The notes beneath the pieces were generated by a model, which was not told the origin of the DNA, did no database searches, and saw nothing but the letters and a program-made list of their open reading frames with translations. 64,000 nucleotides of DNA, taken from contig NZ_FNIT01000001.1 of NCBI RefSeq assembly GCF_900104035.1, positions 745,262 through 809,261 on the forward strand, in the 5' to 3' direction. Shown here piece after piece: positions 1 through 8,313 of this stretch. How positions within the stretch are numbered: the first letter of the stretch is position 1; the number at the start of each line of letters is the position of its first letter. This stretch comes from Aureimonas jatrophae (GTDB taxonomy: Bacteria > Pseudomonadota > Alphaproteobacteria > Rhizobiales > Rhizobiaceae). A program made the position numbers and the translations under genes.

Positions 1-40
1 GATGGGGCGTCCAGCTTCTGCCGGACCATGCCAGCTTCTT

Positions 41-94
41 CCGATCCGATCCGATCCGATCCGATCCGATCCGATCCGATCCGATCCGATCCGA
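41..94. repeat. CCGAT pentanucleotide microsatellite
   Basis: Ten perfect head-to-tail copies of CCGAT (41-90) plus a partial eleventh (ccga, 91-94). The tract lies about 100 bp upstream of the likely start of the diguanylate cyclase at 195, outside any supported reading frame. Units of 5 bp can slip during replication and would change spacing in this upstream region. A regulatory effect is inference. Confidence 0.95.
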
Positions 95-194
95 CGCGAC
101 GTCGCCCGCACGCCGGTCCGTGTGCAACATGCGGCAACGCTTCCGAAATTGTGACTGGCTAAGGTTCCAGCCGATCGCAGCAAGGACGGCAACG

Positions 195-1331
195 ATGGGC
201 GACGGCTTCGCCTGGACCATTCCCCTTATCCAGTCGGGCTTCGGTGTCCTGTTCCTCTTGGCACGGCGGGCGGGTGCGGCTCCGGAGGCTCGATGCTGGG
301 GTGTTGCCTATCTTCTAACGGCTGCGGCCTTCGCTGTGCCTGCACTGGAGCCGGTGCTGCCGATCGAGATCGTTGCCGTTTCGGCCGACACGCTCTTCGC
401 GCTCGCCTTTTACCACTACGCCAGCGCCTTGCTTGTGCGCTTCGGTGGGCCCGTGGTTTCGTGGCTGCGCTTGGTTCTTCTGGTGATCTCGATCGCTGCG
501 CCCGCCATCGGCGTCCTGTGGATCGGGACGCTCCAGGCCGAGCTTATTGCCTCCGACGTGACGTGCTCGCTGCAACTGGCCCTGGCGCTCGTTCTCATCC
601 CGCTTTGGCCAAAGAGCGGTATCAACCGGGCGATCGTCGCACTGTCCTGGTTCAACATCGTCGACAACCTGATCCGCACAGCTAGCATACCCTTCACGAC
701 CGGCGGCACGTCGTTCGATACGTTCCTTGGCAGCGAGTACGGCTACCTGATGCAGGCGACCGCCATGGTCACGGGCTTCGCGTTCGCGATCCTGGCGCTG
801 GCAAGCATCATGTCCGATGTCGTCGCAGCGCATCGGCGGGATGCTCTCATCGATCCGCTGACCGGTCTGCTGAATAGACGAGGCTTGGAGGTCACAGCCG
901 GTCCAGGGCAAGCCGGCCGGCCCGATAGCGTGATCAGTGTCGATCTCGATCACTTCAAGCGCGTCAACGACACGTACGGCCACGAAGTTGGAGATCGCGT
1001 TCTCGTCGCGTTCGCGGATCTGATCCATCGCACTTTGCCGAGAGGTTGCGCTGGGGCACGTGTCGGCGGCGAGGAGTTCGTCGTCTGGTTGCCGGGGCGC
1101 ACGATGAGCCAAGCCGAAATGATCGCGGTCCGCTTGCGGGCTTCCATGGCGGCGCATGACTGGACGGAGGAGGGCATCGACGAGCGGCAGACCGCCAGTT
1201 TCGGCCTTGGGCTTCGGCTGGGGGAAGGGGCAGATGAAACGCTCGCGGCAGCGATCCGACGAGCCGATATTCGCCTTTATGAAGCCAAGCGCACAGGGCG
1301 CGACAGGATACGAGGACAGGTCGCAGCCTAG
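195..1331 (+). CDS. Membrane-anchored diguanylate cyclase (GGDEF)
   Basis: Makes cyclic di-GMP from two GTP, probably in response to an unknown signal sensed by the membrane part. The 378-residue protein has a hydrophobic N-terminal region with about six to seven membrane segments (residues 8-208), then a GGDEF domain (about 215-375) with signature GGEEF at 291-295 and the metal/substrate motif DLDHFKRVND near 250. The allosteric inhibitory RxxD five residues before the signature is absent (RGCA), so product inhibition through this site is not expected. I chose the ATG at 195 because AAGGA lies 8 nt upstream; a GTG at 120 is also open in frame. It stands alone, behind the CCGAT repeat. Confidence 0.85.
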   Translation: MGDGFAWTIPLIQSGFGVLFLLARRAGAAPEARCWGVAYLLTAAAFAVPALEPVLPIEIVAVSADTLFALAFYHYASALLVRFGGPVVSWLRLVLLVISIAAPAIGVLWIGTLQAELIASDVTCSLQLALALVLIPLWPKSGINRAIVALSWFNIVDNLIRTASIPFTTGGTSFDTFLGSEYGYLMQATAMVTGFAFAILALASIMSDVVAAHRRDALIDPLTGLLNRRGLEVTAGPGQAGRPDSVISVDLDHFKRVNDTYGHEVGDRVLVAFADLIHRTLPRGCAGARVGGEEFVVWLPGRTMSQAEMIAVRLRASMAAHDWTEEGIDERQTASFGLGLRLGEGADETLAAAIRRADIRLYEAKRTGRDRIRGQVAA

Positions 1332-1769
1332 CCGCAGTCATGGAAAGGGCCGCTCGCGGCAGCCCTCGTCGTCTCGCCGATGATGCCCGGACCCGTCAGG
1401 CGTCGAGCTGGCGTCGGTGCGCATAATCCAGCACGGCCGCGACGAGCGCGTCGTGCACATCGCTCGACTTGTTCCCTTCCAGCTCACGCGCGGCTATCGT
1501 CCGTCCGTGCCGGCGGCGATCTCGTTCGGGTGGTCGGGAGGACGGTGAGGTGCGCAGCGTCGAGCTGTCGTCGCTCGTGTTGACGTCGCCCGAAACGTCG
1601 TCGGGATCGTTGCGGGCGAGCCTCGGCTACGAGACGGCGGACGGTCGTAGAAGGAGACGTGGAGGCGAGCCGCCGCGCCGGTGTCGCCGCACGACGTCCG
1701 ATAGGGGTATCCGGACTGTCCGCTTCCAGGTTCCCGGAAGCGGACACGACTCGCTGGAGGCGGTCGGCG
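1332..1769. other. Intergenic region with possible gene remnant
   Basis: No intact gene supported. On the minus strand, about 1500-1396 reads as an open peptide ending ...HDALVAAVLDYAHRRQLDA before a TGA at 1398-1396. It has coding character but no start or recognisable family, so it may be the 3' end of a decayed gene. The strong hairpin at 1717-1746 is listed separately. Confidence 0.35.
1717..1746 (-). terminator. Hairpin downstream of SDR gene
   Basis: An 11-bp perfect stem (TGTCCGCTTCC / GGAAGCGGACA) with an 8-nt loop sits 23 bp after the stop of the minus-strand SDR gene. There is no T-run after it on the minus strand, so it is a terminator-like or mRNA 3'-end stabilising hairpin rather than a classical intrinsic terminator. 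Confidence 0.5.
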
Positions 1770-2501
1770 CTAGACCTGTCCCATTCCCCCGTCGACGCAG
1801 AGTTCCGAGCCGGTGATGAAGCTGGCCTCGTCGCTGAGCAGGAACAGTGTGGCGGAAGCCACCTCGTCGGGGCGCGCCATGCGGCCCAAGGGGATCGGCG
1901 CGATCAGCGCCGCGCGTCCATCTTCCGGAACGGCTGCCATCATGTCGGTGTCGGTCGGGCCGGGTGCCACGACGTTGACGCGAATGCCGCGCGGCGCGAG
2001 TTCGGCGGCCCAGGTGCGGGCATAGGATCGCACGGCCGCCTTTGTGGCCGCATAGGTCCCGTAAGGCGGGATGCCCATGGCATCCGCGACCGATCCCATC
2101 AGGACCACCGAAGCGCCGTCGCCCATCGCAGGCAGCGCCGCCTTCAGGCCGAGCACCATGCCGCGCACGTTCACCGCGAAGTGGCGGTCGAAGTGCTCCA
2201 CGCTTTGATCCGCAATCGCGGCGGGTTCGGACAGGCCGGCGTTCAGGACCAGCAGATCCAGCCGTCCGTGCGCGTCCGTCACTGCTGTGACGACACGCGC
2301 CAGATCGTCCGGCGCACTGGCATCAGCCACCAAGCCGCGAGCCCTTCCACCCAGTTTGCGAGCGGCGGCCTCGACCTCGTCGGCCCGTCGCCCGGTGAGG
2401 AAGACGGTTGCTCCCTCGCTCGACAGGCGTTCGGCAACCGCCAGCCCAATGCCCCTGGCACCTCCGACCACGAGGGCGATCTTGTTCTCAACTCTGGCCA
2501 T
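1770..2501 (-). CDS. SDR-family NAD(P)-dependent oxidoreductase
   Basis: Classical short-chain dehydrogenase, 243 residues, cytoplasmic. It has the cofactor motif GGARGIG near residue 12, NAG near 87, the active-site YAATK near 150, and the C-terminal signature with DGG. The substrate cannot be read from sequence. The ATG at 2501 has AAGGAG upstream; the longer frame to 2567 lacks a good ribosome site and would run into the divergent regulator's promoter. It is transcribed away from an HxlR regulator 70 bp off, the usual arrangement for a regulator controlling a quinone- or aldehyde-responsive reductase. It is clearly paralogous to the SDR at 62340-63089, which has the same divergent HxlR arrangement. 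Confidence 0.9.
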   Translation of the reverse strand: MARVENKIALVVGGARGIGLAVAERLSSEGATVFLTGRRADEVEAAARKLGGRARGLVADASAPDDLARVVTAVTDAHGRLDLLVLNAGLSEPAAIADQSVEHFDRHFAVNVRGMVLGLKAALPAMGDGASVVLMGSVADAMGIPPYGTYAATKAAVRSYARTWAAELAPRGIRVNVVAPGPTDTDMMAAVPEDGRAALIAPIPLGRMARPDEVASATLFLLSDEASFITGSELCVDGGMGQV

Positions 2502-2532
2502 CGCACAGGCTCCTTGTTCAGCGACGGCATCC

Positions 2533-2551
2533 AGATATACGAAGGGTATCT
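2533..2551. promoter_or_regulatory. Candidate HxlR operator
   Basis: Inverted repeat AGATA-N9-TATCT centred in the 70-bp spacer between the divergent SDR (start 2501) and HxlR (start 2572) genes. HxlR regulators bind short dyads in such spacers. The link is inference. Confidence 0.45.
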
Positions 2552-2571
2552 GATCACAAGAACGCACTTAG

Positions 2572-2976
2572 ATGAGCGTAGATATGCTGGACGATACCGA
2601 GCTTGCGCGTTTGTCGGAGCAGGCCTGCACAGATATGGCCGCCATCCGGCCGATCCTGGATCGGATCGCCGACAAGTGGACGATCCTGATCCTGACCGTA
2701 CTCTGCCCCCAGCCGGCACGGTTCAACGAGATCAAGCGAAGGCTGAACGGCATCACGCACAAGGCTTTGGCGGACGCCCTGAAGCGGCTGGAGCGCAACG
2801 GCCTCGTGACGCGGACCGTCCTGCCGACCGCGCCGATCGGCGTGGTGTACACGATCACACCGCTCGGCCATTCGCTGCGCGCGCCGTTCGAGGCGCTTTG
2901 CGCATGGGCGTTGGCTTACGGACCCGACATCGAGCAAGCGGGATCGCGCTACGATCAGGCAAAGGCCGGCCGATAG
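2572..2976 (+). CDS. HxlR-family transcriptional regulator
   Basis: A 134-residue winged-helix regulator of the HxlR/YodB type, with core ADKWTILILTVL (about 33-44), the recognition region following RFNEIKRRLNGITHKALADAL, and the wing YTITPLG. A single cysteine just before the core helix (about residue 19) is where redox-sensing family members carry their reactive thiol. It probably represses itself and the divergent SDR at 1770-2501 and releases on electrophile or thiol stress; that mode is inferred. A related regulator lies at 63183-63542. Confidence 0.88.
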   Translation: MSVDMLDDTELARLSEQACTDMAAIRPILDRIADKWTILILTVLCPQPARFNEIKRRLNGITHKALADALKRLERNGLVTRTVLPTAPIGVVYTITPLGHSLRAPFEALCAWALAYGPDIEQAGSRYDQAKAGR

Positions 2977-3174
2977 CGGCACCGTGCGGAAGCGGATGGC
3001 GAACTCGCCCCTGCCTCCAAAACCGGGACCCGCGGGCTACGGACCGCCGCCCGGGTGCTGGTGACGTCGGCATCCCGCACGTCGATCGATCGGGTCGGAC
3101 GAGAAGGCGACCGTCGGCTTCCCGGAGCCTCAGCATGGTTCGAAGGGCGGGCCATCCGGCGCGTTCGGTCGCGA

Positions 3175-3540
3175 TCACGTCAGCTGCTGTTCGATCGACT
3201 TGCTGCGCGGCGTTGCGACGTCGCCCGTGTGCTTCGTCGTGACCGTCTCGATCAGGACGATCCAGCATTCCTCCTCGGCGACGGGGTTGTGCAGGACGCC
3301 CCTCGGCACGACGCAAAACTCGCCAGCCTCCAGAACGGTCTCGCGTCCGCCCTCAAACTGAATGCGCAGACGCCCGCGCAACACCTGGAAGAGCTCGTCT
3401 TCGTCCTCGTGCCGATGCCAGACCAGCTCACCCAAGAGTTTGGCCACCTTGACGTATTGGTCGTTCACGCGACCGACCACCTTGGGCGACCAGTACTCGG
3501 TGACGGCGTGGACGGCGGACATGAGATGGACGGGATCCAT
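3175..3540 (-). CDS. Small cupin-fold protein
   Basis: A 121-residue single-domain cupin (beta-barrel). The metal-binding pattern is visible: HRHEDEDELFQVL (about 42-54) supplies two His and a Glu, and VPRGVLHNP (about 78-86) supplies a third His. Enzyme or sugar/metabolite-binding roles are both possible; the substrate is unknown. The start at 3540 has GAGGAAG upstream. It follows the LysE-type exporter by 17 bp on the same strand, so the two are probably co-transcribed and share the divergent LysR regulator. Confidence 0.85.
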   Translation of the reverse strand: MDPVHLMSAVHAVTEYWSPKVVGRVNDQYVKVAKLLGELVWHRHEDEDELFQVLRGRLRIQFEGGRETVLEAGEFCVVPRGVLHNPVAEEECWIVLIETVTTKHTGDVATPRSKSIEQQLT

Positions 3541-3557
3541 GCGTGCTTCCTCGATCT

Positions 3558-4145
3558 TCACAGCCAGACGGGGACGACGGAGAGGGCCAGAAGCAGACCG
3601 AGCGACGTATTGAGACGGCGCCACTGGTGGTCGCTGCGGATGATGCGCGTGAGAACCAGCCCCGCCACGCACCAGAGCGAAAGGGACAGGAGCGACAGGA
3701 CGCCGAACACCGCACCCAGAAGCACACCGAGGTGGGTCGGGCTGGATGCCAGGGCGACAAAGGTGGCGGCTGCTCCCGTCGTCATCGCCCATCCCTTGGG
3801 GTTGTGCCAAAGCATCCAGATTCCCGCCAGAAAGCCATTCGGTCTGGCCGAGGCGCTCAGGTGCGGCGCTCCCCGATGGGCCGTCTGCCACGCGAGCCAC
3901 AGGAGGTAGGCCGAACCCAGGACCTTCATGCCGAGGGCCAGCGAGGGGTGCGCCGACAGGAGGCCACCCAAACCCAGACCCGCGAGGGCGGCCATGGAGG
4001 CCAGGCCCGCCGCGATGCCGGACATCAGGGGAAGCGACCGGCGGAAGCCGAAGTTGACGCCGGATATCGTCGCCATCGCTGTGGCGCCGCCGGGACTGCC
4101 GGTTGCGACGAGGGCGAACACAAGCAGGGAAAGAAAGGCGTCCAT
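3558..4145 (-). CDS. LysE/RhtB-family amino-acid exporter
   Basis: An inner-membrane efflux protein of 195 residues with about six membrane helices. It has the conserved early glycine/proline stretch VATGSPGGATAMA after the first helix and the family NPKGW motif in the middle. Family members export amino acids or related small metabolites; the specific substrate is not readable. I chose ATG 4145 because the protein then starts directly with the first membrane helix (MDAFLSLLVF); the upstream 30 codons lie in the divergent control region. Next to it are a co-oriented cupin and a divergent LysR at 4238. Confidence 0.85.
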   Translation of the reverse strand: MDAFLSLLVFALVATGSPGGATAMATISGVNFGFRRSLPLMSGIAAGLASMAALAGLGLGGLLSAHPSLALGMKVLGSAYLLWLAWQTAHRGAPHLSASARPNGFLAGIWMLWHNPKGWAMTTGAAATFVALASSPTHLGVLLGAVFGVLSLLSLSLWCVAGLVLTRIIRSDHQWRRLNTSLGLLLALSVVPVWL

Positions 4146-4201
4146 CACGATCGATCCAGCGGGAAGCACCCGATTTCTACCGATCGGAGGCGGTTCAGCG
4201 A

Positions 4202-4231
4202 AGCTAATCTTGCTCATGGCGAGAATTAGCT
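4202..4231. promoter_or_regulatory. Candidate LysR operator
   Basis: Inverted repeat AGCTAAT-N16-ATTAGCT immediately upstream of the LysR gene start at 4238 and in the spacer shared with the divergent exporter. LysR-type proteins bind AT-rich dyads in this position. Functional assignment is inferred. Confidence 0.5.
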
Positions 4232-4237
4232 GCACTA

Positions 4238-5116
4238 ATGCCCGTCATGGTCCGCAATCTCGACATCGCCCTTCTGCGCACCTTCGCCACCGTCGCGGAT
4301 CAAGGCAGCATGACACGGGCGGCCGACCTCCTGCATGTGACGCAGGGCGCGATCAGTCAGCAGGTCGCACGGCTCGAAGCCCTGGTCGGCGCGGCTCTTC
4401 TCACGCGCGACCCACGAGGCCTGCGGCTGACCCCATCCGGCGAGCGGTTCCTCGAGCGAGCCCGTCCCCTGATCGCCGCCAACGACGAGATCTGGTCCGA
4501 GATCGAAGGCGGCGCTGTCTCCGGTCCCGTGCGGCTCGGCCTCCCGTTCGACCTCCTGGCGCCATGCTTCGCGGCAAGCCTGAAGACCTACTGCGAGGCC
4601 TTCCCGAAGGTCGAGCTCTCGCTCGTCTGCGCCCCGTCGCCCGATCTTCTCGATCTGGTTCGACGAGGCCACCTCGACCTTGCGGTGGTGGAGGCGGCGG
4701 TCGGTACGGAAGGCGGCGAAGTTCTGGCCATCGACCGTCTCGTCTGGGTCGGCGCCCGCTTCGGGCAAGCCCACAAGCGAACGCCGCTGCCGATCTCGCT
4801 GGTCGCCGAAACCTGCGTGTTCCGGCCCGCCGTGACGGCAGCCCTCGCGCGGACTGGGCGTGACAGCCGCATGGTGTTCGAGAATGGCGGCCTCGACGCG
4901 ACGCGAACCATCGTGCGAATGGATCTGGCCGTCTCGGCCTGGCTCGCCTCCACCGTTCCCGCCGATCTCGACATCCTAGCGTCGGAGGCGGACCTCCCTC
5001 CGCTTCCCTCGTTCGCCGTCACGTTGCATCGAACCGACGGTGCCCGGGGCGCGGTGTTCGACGAGTTGGCCCGCCAACTTCGCGACGCGATGGCGCGTCC
5101 TCGGCTGGTGGCCTGA
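4238..5116 (+). CDS. LysR-type transcriptional regulator
   Basis: A 292-residue LysR regulator with an N-terminal winged helix-turn-helix (residues 8-68, ADLLHVTQGAISQQVARLE), a linker helix and a two-lobed effector domain. The first ATG is used here; a second in-frame ATG three codons on is equally possible. It is divergent from the LysE-type exporter and cupin, with a dyad at 4202-4231 between them, so it probably controls that efflux operon in response to the exported metabolite. The effector is unknown. Confidence 0.88.
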   Translation: MPVMVRNLDIALLRTFATVADQGSMTRAADLLHVTQGAISQQVARLEALVGAALLTRDPRGLRLTPSGERFLERARPLIAANDEIWSEIEGGAVSGPVRLGLPFDLLAPCFAASLKTYCEAFPKVELSLVCAPSPDLLDLVRRGHLDLAVVEAAVGTEGGEVLAIDRLVWVGARFGQAHKRTPLPISLVAETCVFRPAVTAALARTGRDSRMVFENGGLDATRTIVRMDLAVSAWLASTVPADLDILASEADLPPLPSFAVTLHRTDGARGAVFDELARQLRDAMARPRLVA

Positions 5117-5298
5117 CGACACCGGACGGACCGACACAGACAAGCCCCTGATTGCTTCGCGCGACATCGGTGGGTCGCACGCGAAGCGTCCGCTCCCGGC
5201 GTGGCGCCCTCGAGCCTGCCGCTCCGCGACTGGTCCTGAACGGGAAAGCGCCGGAAGCGTCGGCGATCCTGTCCCGGAACCGTATCGTGGTCAGTTCC

Positions 5299-6330
5299 TC
5301 AAGGCTCCCGGCTCGATGAAACGGCCACCACCGAAAGGGCGCCATCGCGCCCGCGAACGGTATGGGTGCCGAGATCGCGGATGCGCAGGGAGGCGGGCAG
5401 TCGATCGATCCGCCGGATCAGGTCCGCGGACGCGACAACCGGCACGTCGAGCGTCTTGGACAGGGCTTCGAGCCGGGCTGTGGTGTTCACCACGTCACCG
5501 AAATAGGTGATCTTGTGCCGCTCCAGACCGATCTCGGCTGTTACCACCGGTCCGCAGTGCAGGGCCGCGCGGAAGCGCGGTACGCCCCCGTGATCCGCTT
5601 CCCAGGACGCGGCGTCGGCCTCCAGCACGGATGCGAAGTCGAAGACGCAGCGAAGGCAGGCGGCATCGCGCGTGCCGCTCCGGATCGTCCAGGTGATCAA
5701 GGCCATGTCGCCGACGTAGTCGTCGATCGAGCCGCCGGATCGGCGAACCGGTGCGGCGAGGGCGTTGAAGATGCGGCCGAGCCAGATCTGGGTCGCCAGA
5801 TCGCCGTTCCTTTCCGCAAAGCTCGTGGACCCGACGATATCGAGAAACAGGAAGACCCGTTCCTCCTGGATCGGGCGATGATAGAGGCCGAGCAGAAGAT
5901 GGCCGAACACCTTGGGTCCCACCAGATCCCGGATCCGGAAGACGAGAATGACGACCAAGGACGCTGCGATCGAGTAGGCGAACCCGGACTGCGACATCAC
6001 CATCGCCGCCCGGGCGCTCTCCGTGACGTCCAATCCGAGCTGCAGAACCGTTCCGGCGATGATGTTGGCGACGACGATCATCGAGGCGTAGGTGACGAGC
6101 GTGGCCAGCGCGAAAAGCGGCGTGGCCCAGCGCCGGATGCGGTTTCGCCACGCCGGAAGCAGGAGTTCGCGCTCGTAGAAGAGGATCAGAGTTCCGATGC
6201 AGACCCCGCGCACGACGGATCCGATGAGCGTTCCGTCCTGATCGAGGGTGAACCAGTAGAAGAGCCCGGCCAGCGCTCCGATCAGGGGTGCGACCGGGAG
6301 GAGCCATAGGTGATGCCGTTGCGCTGACAT
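5299..6330 (-). CDS. Membrane-bound class III adenylate/guanylate cyclase
   Basis: The 343-residue protein has an N-terminal membrane domain with about four to five helices (10-135) followed by a class III nucleotide cyclase domain. Metal-binding Asp164 (FLDIVGST) and Asp208 (DYVGD) are present, as is the transition-state Asn/Arg motif VNTTARLE. The residue that is usually the adenine-selecting Lys, just before YVGD, is Asp204 here, so substrate choice or activity is uncertain. The ATG at 6330 places the start just before the first helix; in-frame starts at 6381 and 6468 are possible and would couple it more tightly to the NrsF gene ending at 6478. It is probably co-transcribed with the sigma/anti-sigma pair. 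Confidence 0.8.
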   Translation of the reverse strand: MSAQRHHLWLLPVAPLIGALAGLFYWFTLDQDGTLIGSVVRGVCIGTLILFYERELLLPAWRNRIRRWATPLFALATLVTYASMIVVANIIAGTVLQLGLDVTESARAAMVMSQSGFAYSIAASLVVILVFRIRDLVGPKVFGHLLLGLYHRPIQEERVFLFLDIVGSTSFAERNGDLATQIWLGRIFNALAAPVRRSGGSIDDYVGDMALITWTIRSGTRDAACLRCVFDFASVLEADAASWEADHGGVPRFRAALHCGPVVTAEIGLERHKITYFGDVVNTTARLEALSKTLDVPVVASADLIRRIDRLPASLRIRDLGTHTVRGRDGALSVVAVSSSREP

Positions 6331-6477
6331 GTCCCGAACTGTTCGAACGGTTGGCTTCTGACCCGGCCCAGCCTTTGCCATGGCGTCGCTGCGGACGGGC
6401 ACGCGGACAATGCCGGATCGGCCACGGCTCTCAAAGCGCGAAAGCCGGTCGCCCGACTTTCGACCCATCGTCCAACG

Positions 6478-7143
6478 TCACAGGAACCGCCGTCCCGCGA
6501 CATAGCCGAAGACGGCCGTGATCCCCACGGCGAGCGTGTACCACGTCGCCACGAACAGCGGACTGTCGTCGGGACAGTGGGTGGCATAGAAGGCGGCCGC
6601 CATGGCTCCGGAGGCGACGCCCGCCGCCGCCCCCGCCAGTCCCGGACACGAGGGCATTCCCTGGCGAAGCGCCGCGATGAAGCAGACGAGGGGACCGATC
6701 GCGATCGCGGGGATGAAGAACAGGCAGTAACCCGCATTCGTCCCGACGAGGCGGGTCGCCCATTCCGCCGGAGGCGACATCGCCAGCTCCACGCCGACGC
6801 CCGTCGTCAGCACCGCGGCGATGCCACCCAAAAGCCATGGCCAGGCCCCGAGCGGTGCCGCCGGGCGACCGATGCGATCGAGAAGTCCGATCATGGCTCC
6901 GGCCAACGGAACCGTGACGAGGAACTTGAAGAGGACGCGGGCTGTGCGCAGCAGGGCCTCGAGGTCGGGCCGCGGATGCAGCATGGCGAGGTAGGAGATC
7001 GCAGCCGCGACAAGGCCCGCGATGGCGGCCAGAACGATGACCCGGCCGAAGCGGACCCGAACCTTCGCGTCCTTCGACAGGACCCGGATGAGACGGTCCG
7101 TCCCGATGGTGGTCCCGGGAACGCGATCGTTGTCGGGGCTCAT
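6478..7143 (-). CDS. nrsF: NrsF/DUF1109-type anti-sigma factor, membrane
   Basis: A 221-residue polytopic membrane protein with about six helices, matching the NrsF (DUF1109) anti-sigma family. Features are the N-terminal cytoplasmic TDRLIRVLSKDAKVRV segment that holds the sigma factor and, near the C-terminus, HCPDDSPLF before the last helix. In Caulobacter-type systems the two cysteines of such proteins are implicated in signal sensing; here Cys residues lie in the CLFF/CFIAAL region and in HCPDD. The start overlaps the stop of the ECF sigma gene by 4 bp (ATGA), the usual translational coupling of a sigma and its antagonist. Confidence 0.9.
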   Translation of the reverse strand: MSPDNDRVPGTTIGTDRLIRVLSKDAKVRVRFGRVIVLAAIAGLVAAAISYLAMLHPRPDLEALLRTARVLFKFLVTVPLAGAMIGLLDRIGRPAAPLGAWPWLLGGIAAVLTTGVGVELAMSPPAEWATRLVGTNAGYCLFFIPAIAIGPLVCFIAALRQGMPSCPGLAGAAAGVASGAMAAAFYATHCPDDSPLFVATWYTLAVGITAVFGYVAGRRFL

Positions 7144-7697
7144 GTGGTTCCTCCGCGATAAAGCACCGCGAGACTCTTTAGCGCCCGGTGTAGCGCGACG
7201 CGCACCGCGCCTTCCGTCATCGAAAGGCGGGCGGCCGTCTCGCGAACGCTGGACCCGTCGAGCGACACGGACTGGACGATGTCGCGTTGGACGGGTTTCA
7301 GGCTGCCCAGCATCCGGCCGACGTCATGCTGGTCATCCGTTGCCGGCTGCCGCTCGTCCGGGACGAGGTCGACCACGTCGTCGATCGGAACGTGCACGCG
7401 ATGTCCCCGCCGCCGCAGGGCGTCGATGAGCTTGTTGCGGGCGATCGTGGAGATCCAGGGGCCGATCGGACGCTGGGGATCCCATGTGCCGCGCTTGAGA
7501 TGGATCGCGAGAAGCGCTTCCTGGACGACATCCTCGAGATCTTGGTTATCGGCGCCGAACGCGGACAGGCGGCGCGCGGCAAGCATCCTGAGATGCGGGG
7601 TCACAGCTTCGAGGAAGCGGTGGTAGGAGGACTCGTCGCCCTCCAGTGCCGCCGCCATCCAAGCCGACCAATCCTCCTCGCGCGAGCGCGGGGTCAA
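7140..7697 (-). CDS. ECF RNA polymerase sigma factor (SigF/NrsF type)
   Basis: A 185-residue extracytoplasmic-function sigma factor. Region 2 spans about 25-95 (DLEDVVQEALLAIHLKR and RPIGPWISTIARNKLID) and region 4 about 125-178 (ETAARLSMTEGAVRVALHRALKSL). The start is a TTG at 7697; the conserved REEDWSAWM segment lies before the first internal ATG (7658), which favours the TTG despite a poor ribosome site. It overlaps nrsF by 4 bp, so it is held inactive by that membrane protein. A recurring promoter motif upstream of msrB' (8314-8342) and DUF1223 (11308-11336) is a plausible self-recognised element. The regulon probably includes MsrP, cytochrome b and the small exported proteins nearby. 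Confidence 0.9.
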   Translation of the reverse strand: MTPRSREEDWSAWMAAALEGDESSYHRFLEAVTPHLRMLAARRLSAFGADNQDLEDVVQEALLAIHLKRGTWDPQRPIGPWISTIARNKLIDALRRRGHRVHVPIDDVVDLVPDERQPATDDQHDVGRMLGSLKPVQRDIVQSVSLDGSSVRETAARLSMTEGAVRVALHRALKSLAVLYRGGTT

Positions 7698-7739
7698 GGG
7701 GTGACGTCCCGTTCGTCCGATCGGCCCCGCTCCGCGCTC

Positions 7740-8012
7740 TCAGTTCGTTGCCGCTCGGGACGTCGGCACGGGCTGGCCATGAGAACGCTCCGAGAAGAGA
7801 CGGTCGAGATCGCCGATCTTCGGAAGGTCGTAGGCGACGATGGAGGGGGCGTCCGGATTTTGCGCGAGGTCGGCCTGGCGGTAAGCCTTGGCAACATCGA
7901 CGAGCTGGCCCGTCTCGATCGTCGTGACGACCGCATGCGACGGCATGGCGGCGACGAAGGTGGCTGCGGCAAGGCCACCCGAGAGGGACGCGGGGATACG
8001 AAGGGGAGTCAT
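7740..8012 (-). CDS. Small exported protein, function unknown
   Basis: A 90-residue protein with a probable signal peptide (about residues 1-27, cleavage after SHA), followed by a short hydrophilic mature part with KAYRQADLAQNPDAPSIVAYDLP. I recognise no domain. GGAG precedes the ATG at 8012. It lies between the broken msrB and the ECF sigma gene on the same strand, so it is likely a periplasmic product of the sigma-controlled stress operon. Confidence 0.65.
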   Translation of the reverse strand: MTPLRIPASLSGGLAAATFVAAMPSHAVVTTIETGQLVDVAKAYRQADLAQNPDAPSIVAYDLPKIGDLDRLFSERSHGQPVPTSRAATN

Positions 8013-8048
8013 GGCGACGGCTCCATCTGGGAAAGGCGGGATCGACGC

Positions 8049-8283
8049 TCAGCCGGTGGCCGGGCGGAAGGGCGGGGCGATGCCGTTCAGGCCGTAGCGA
8101 AGGCCCGTCGGCTTCGGGCCGCCGTCGAAGACGTGACCGGGATGGTCCCCGCAGCGGCTGCACGCGACGCCATCGCGCACCATGCCGACGCTGGTATCGC
8201 GCGTCGTGACGACGGCGCCTGGCCTGGACCGCCAGACGCTCGGCCTCCCATGCCGTTCGAAGAACCGATCGCCGCGTCGTCAT
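8049..8283 (-). pseudogene. msrB: Decayed TAT-exported methionine-R-sulfoxide reductase
   Basis: From ATG 8283 the frame begins MTTRRSVL like a TAT signal, but the MsrB sequence continues in another frame. That frame reads GRPSVW, AVVTTRDTSVGMVRDG, ACSRCGDHPGHVFDGG and PKPTGLRYGLNGIAPPF to a TGA at 8051-8049, which matches the C-terminal half of MsrB. The N-terminal half, including the first zinc CxxC, is missing. The catalytic cysteine expected in the RYCxN motif is Gly (RYGLN). Deletion, frameshift and lost nucleophile together mark it as dead. It stands directly behind an ECF-like promoter and ahead of the exported protein and sigma gene. Confidence 0.8.
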
Positions 8284-8313
8284 GGGTGGTTCCGCTTCAT
8301 GTCCATCATGCAA

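Noticed and set aside
1659-3242. 527-codon plus-strand open frame
   Set aside because: It is antisense to the SDR gene and off-frame to the HxlR gene; its composition is typical of a high-GC shadow frame.
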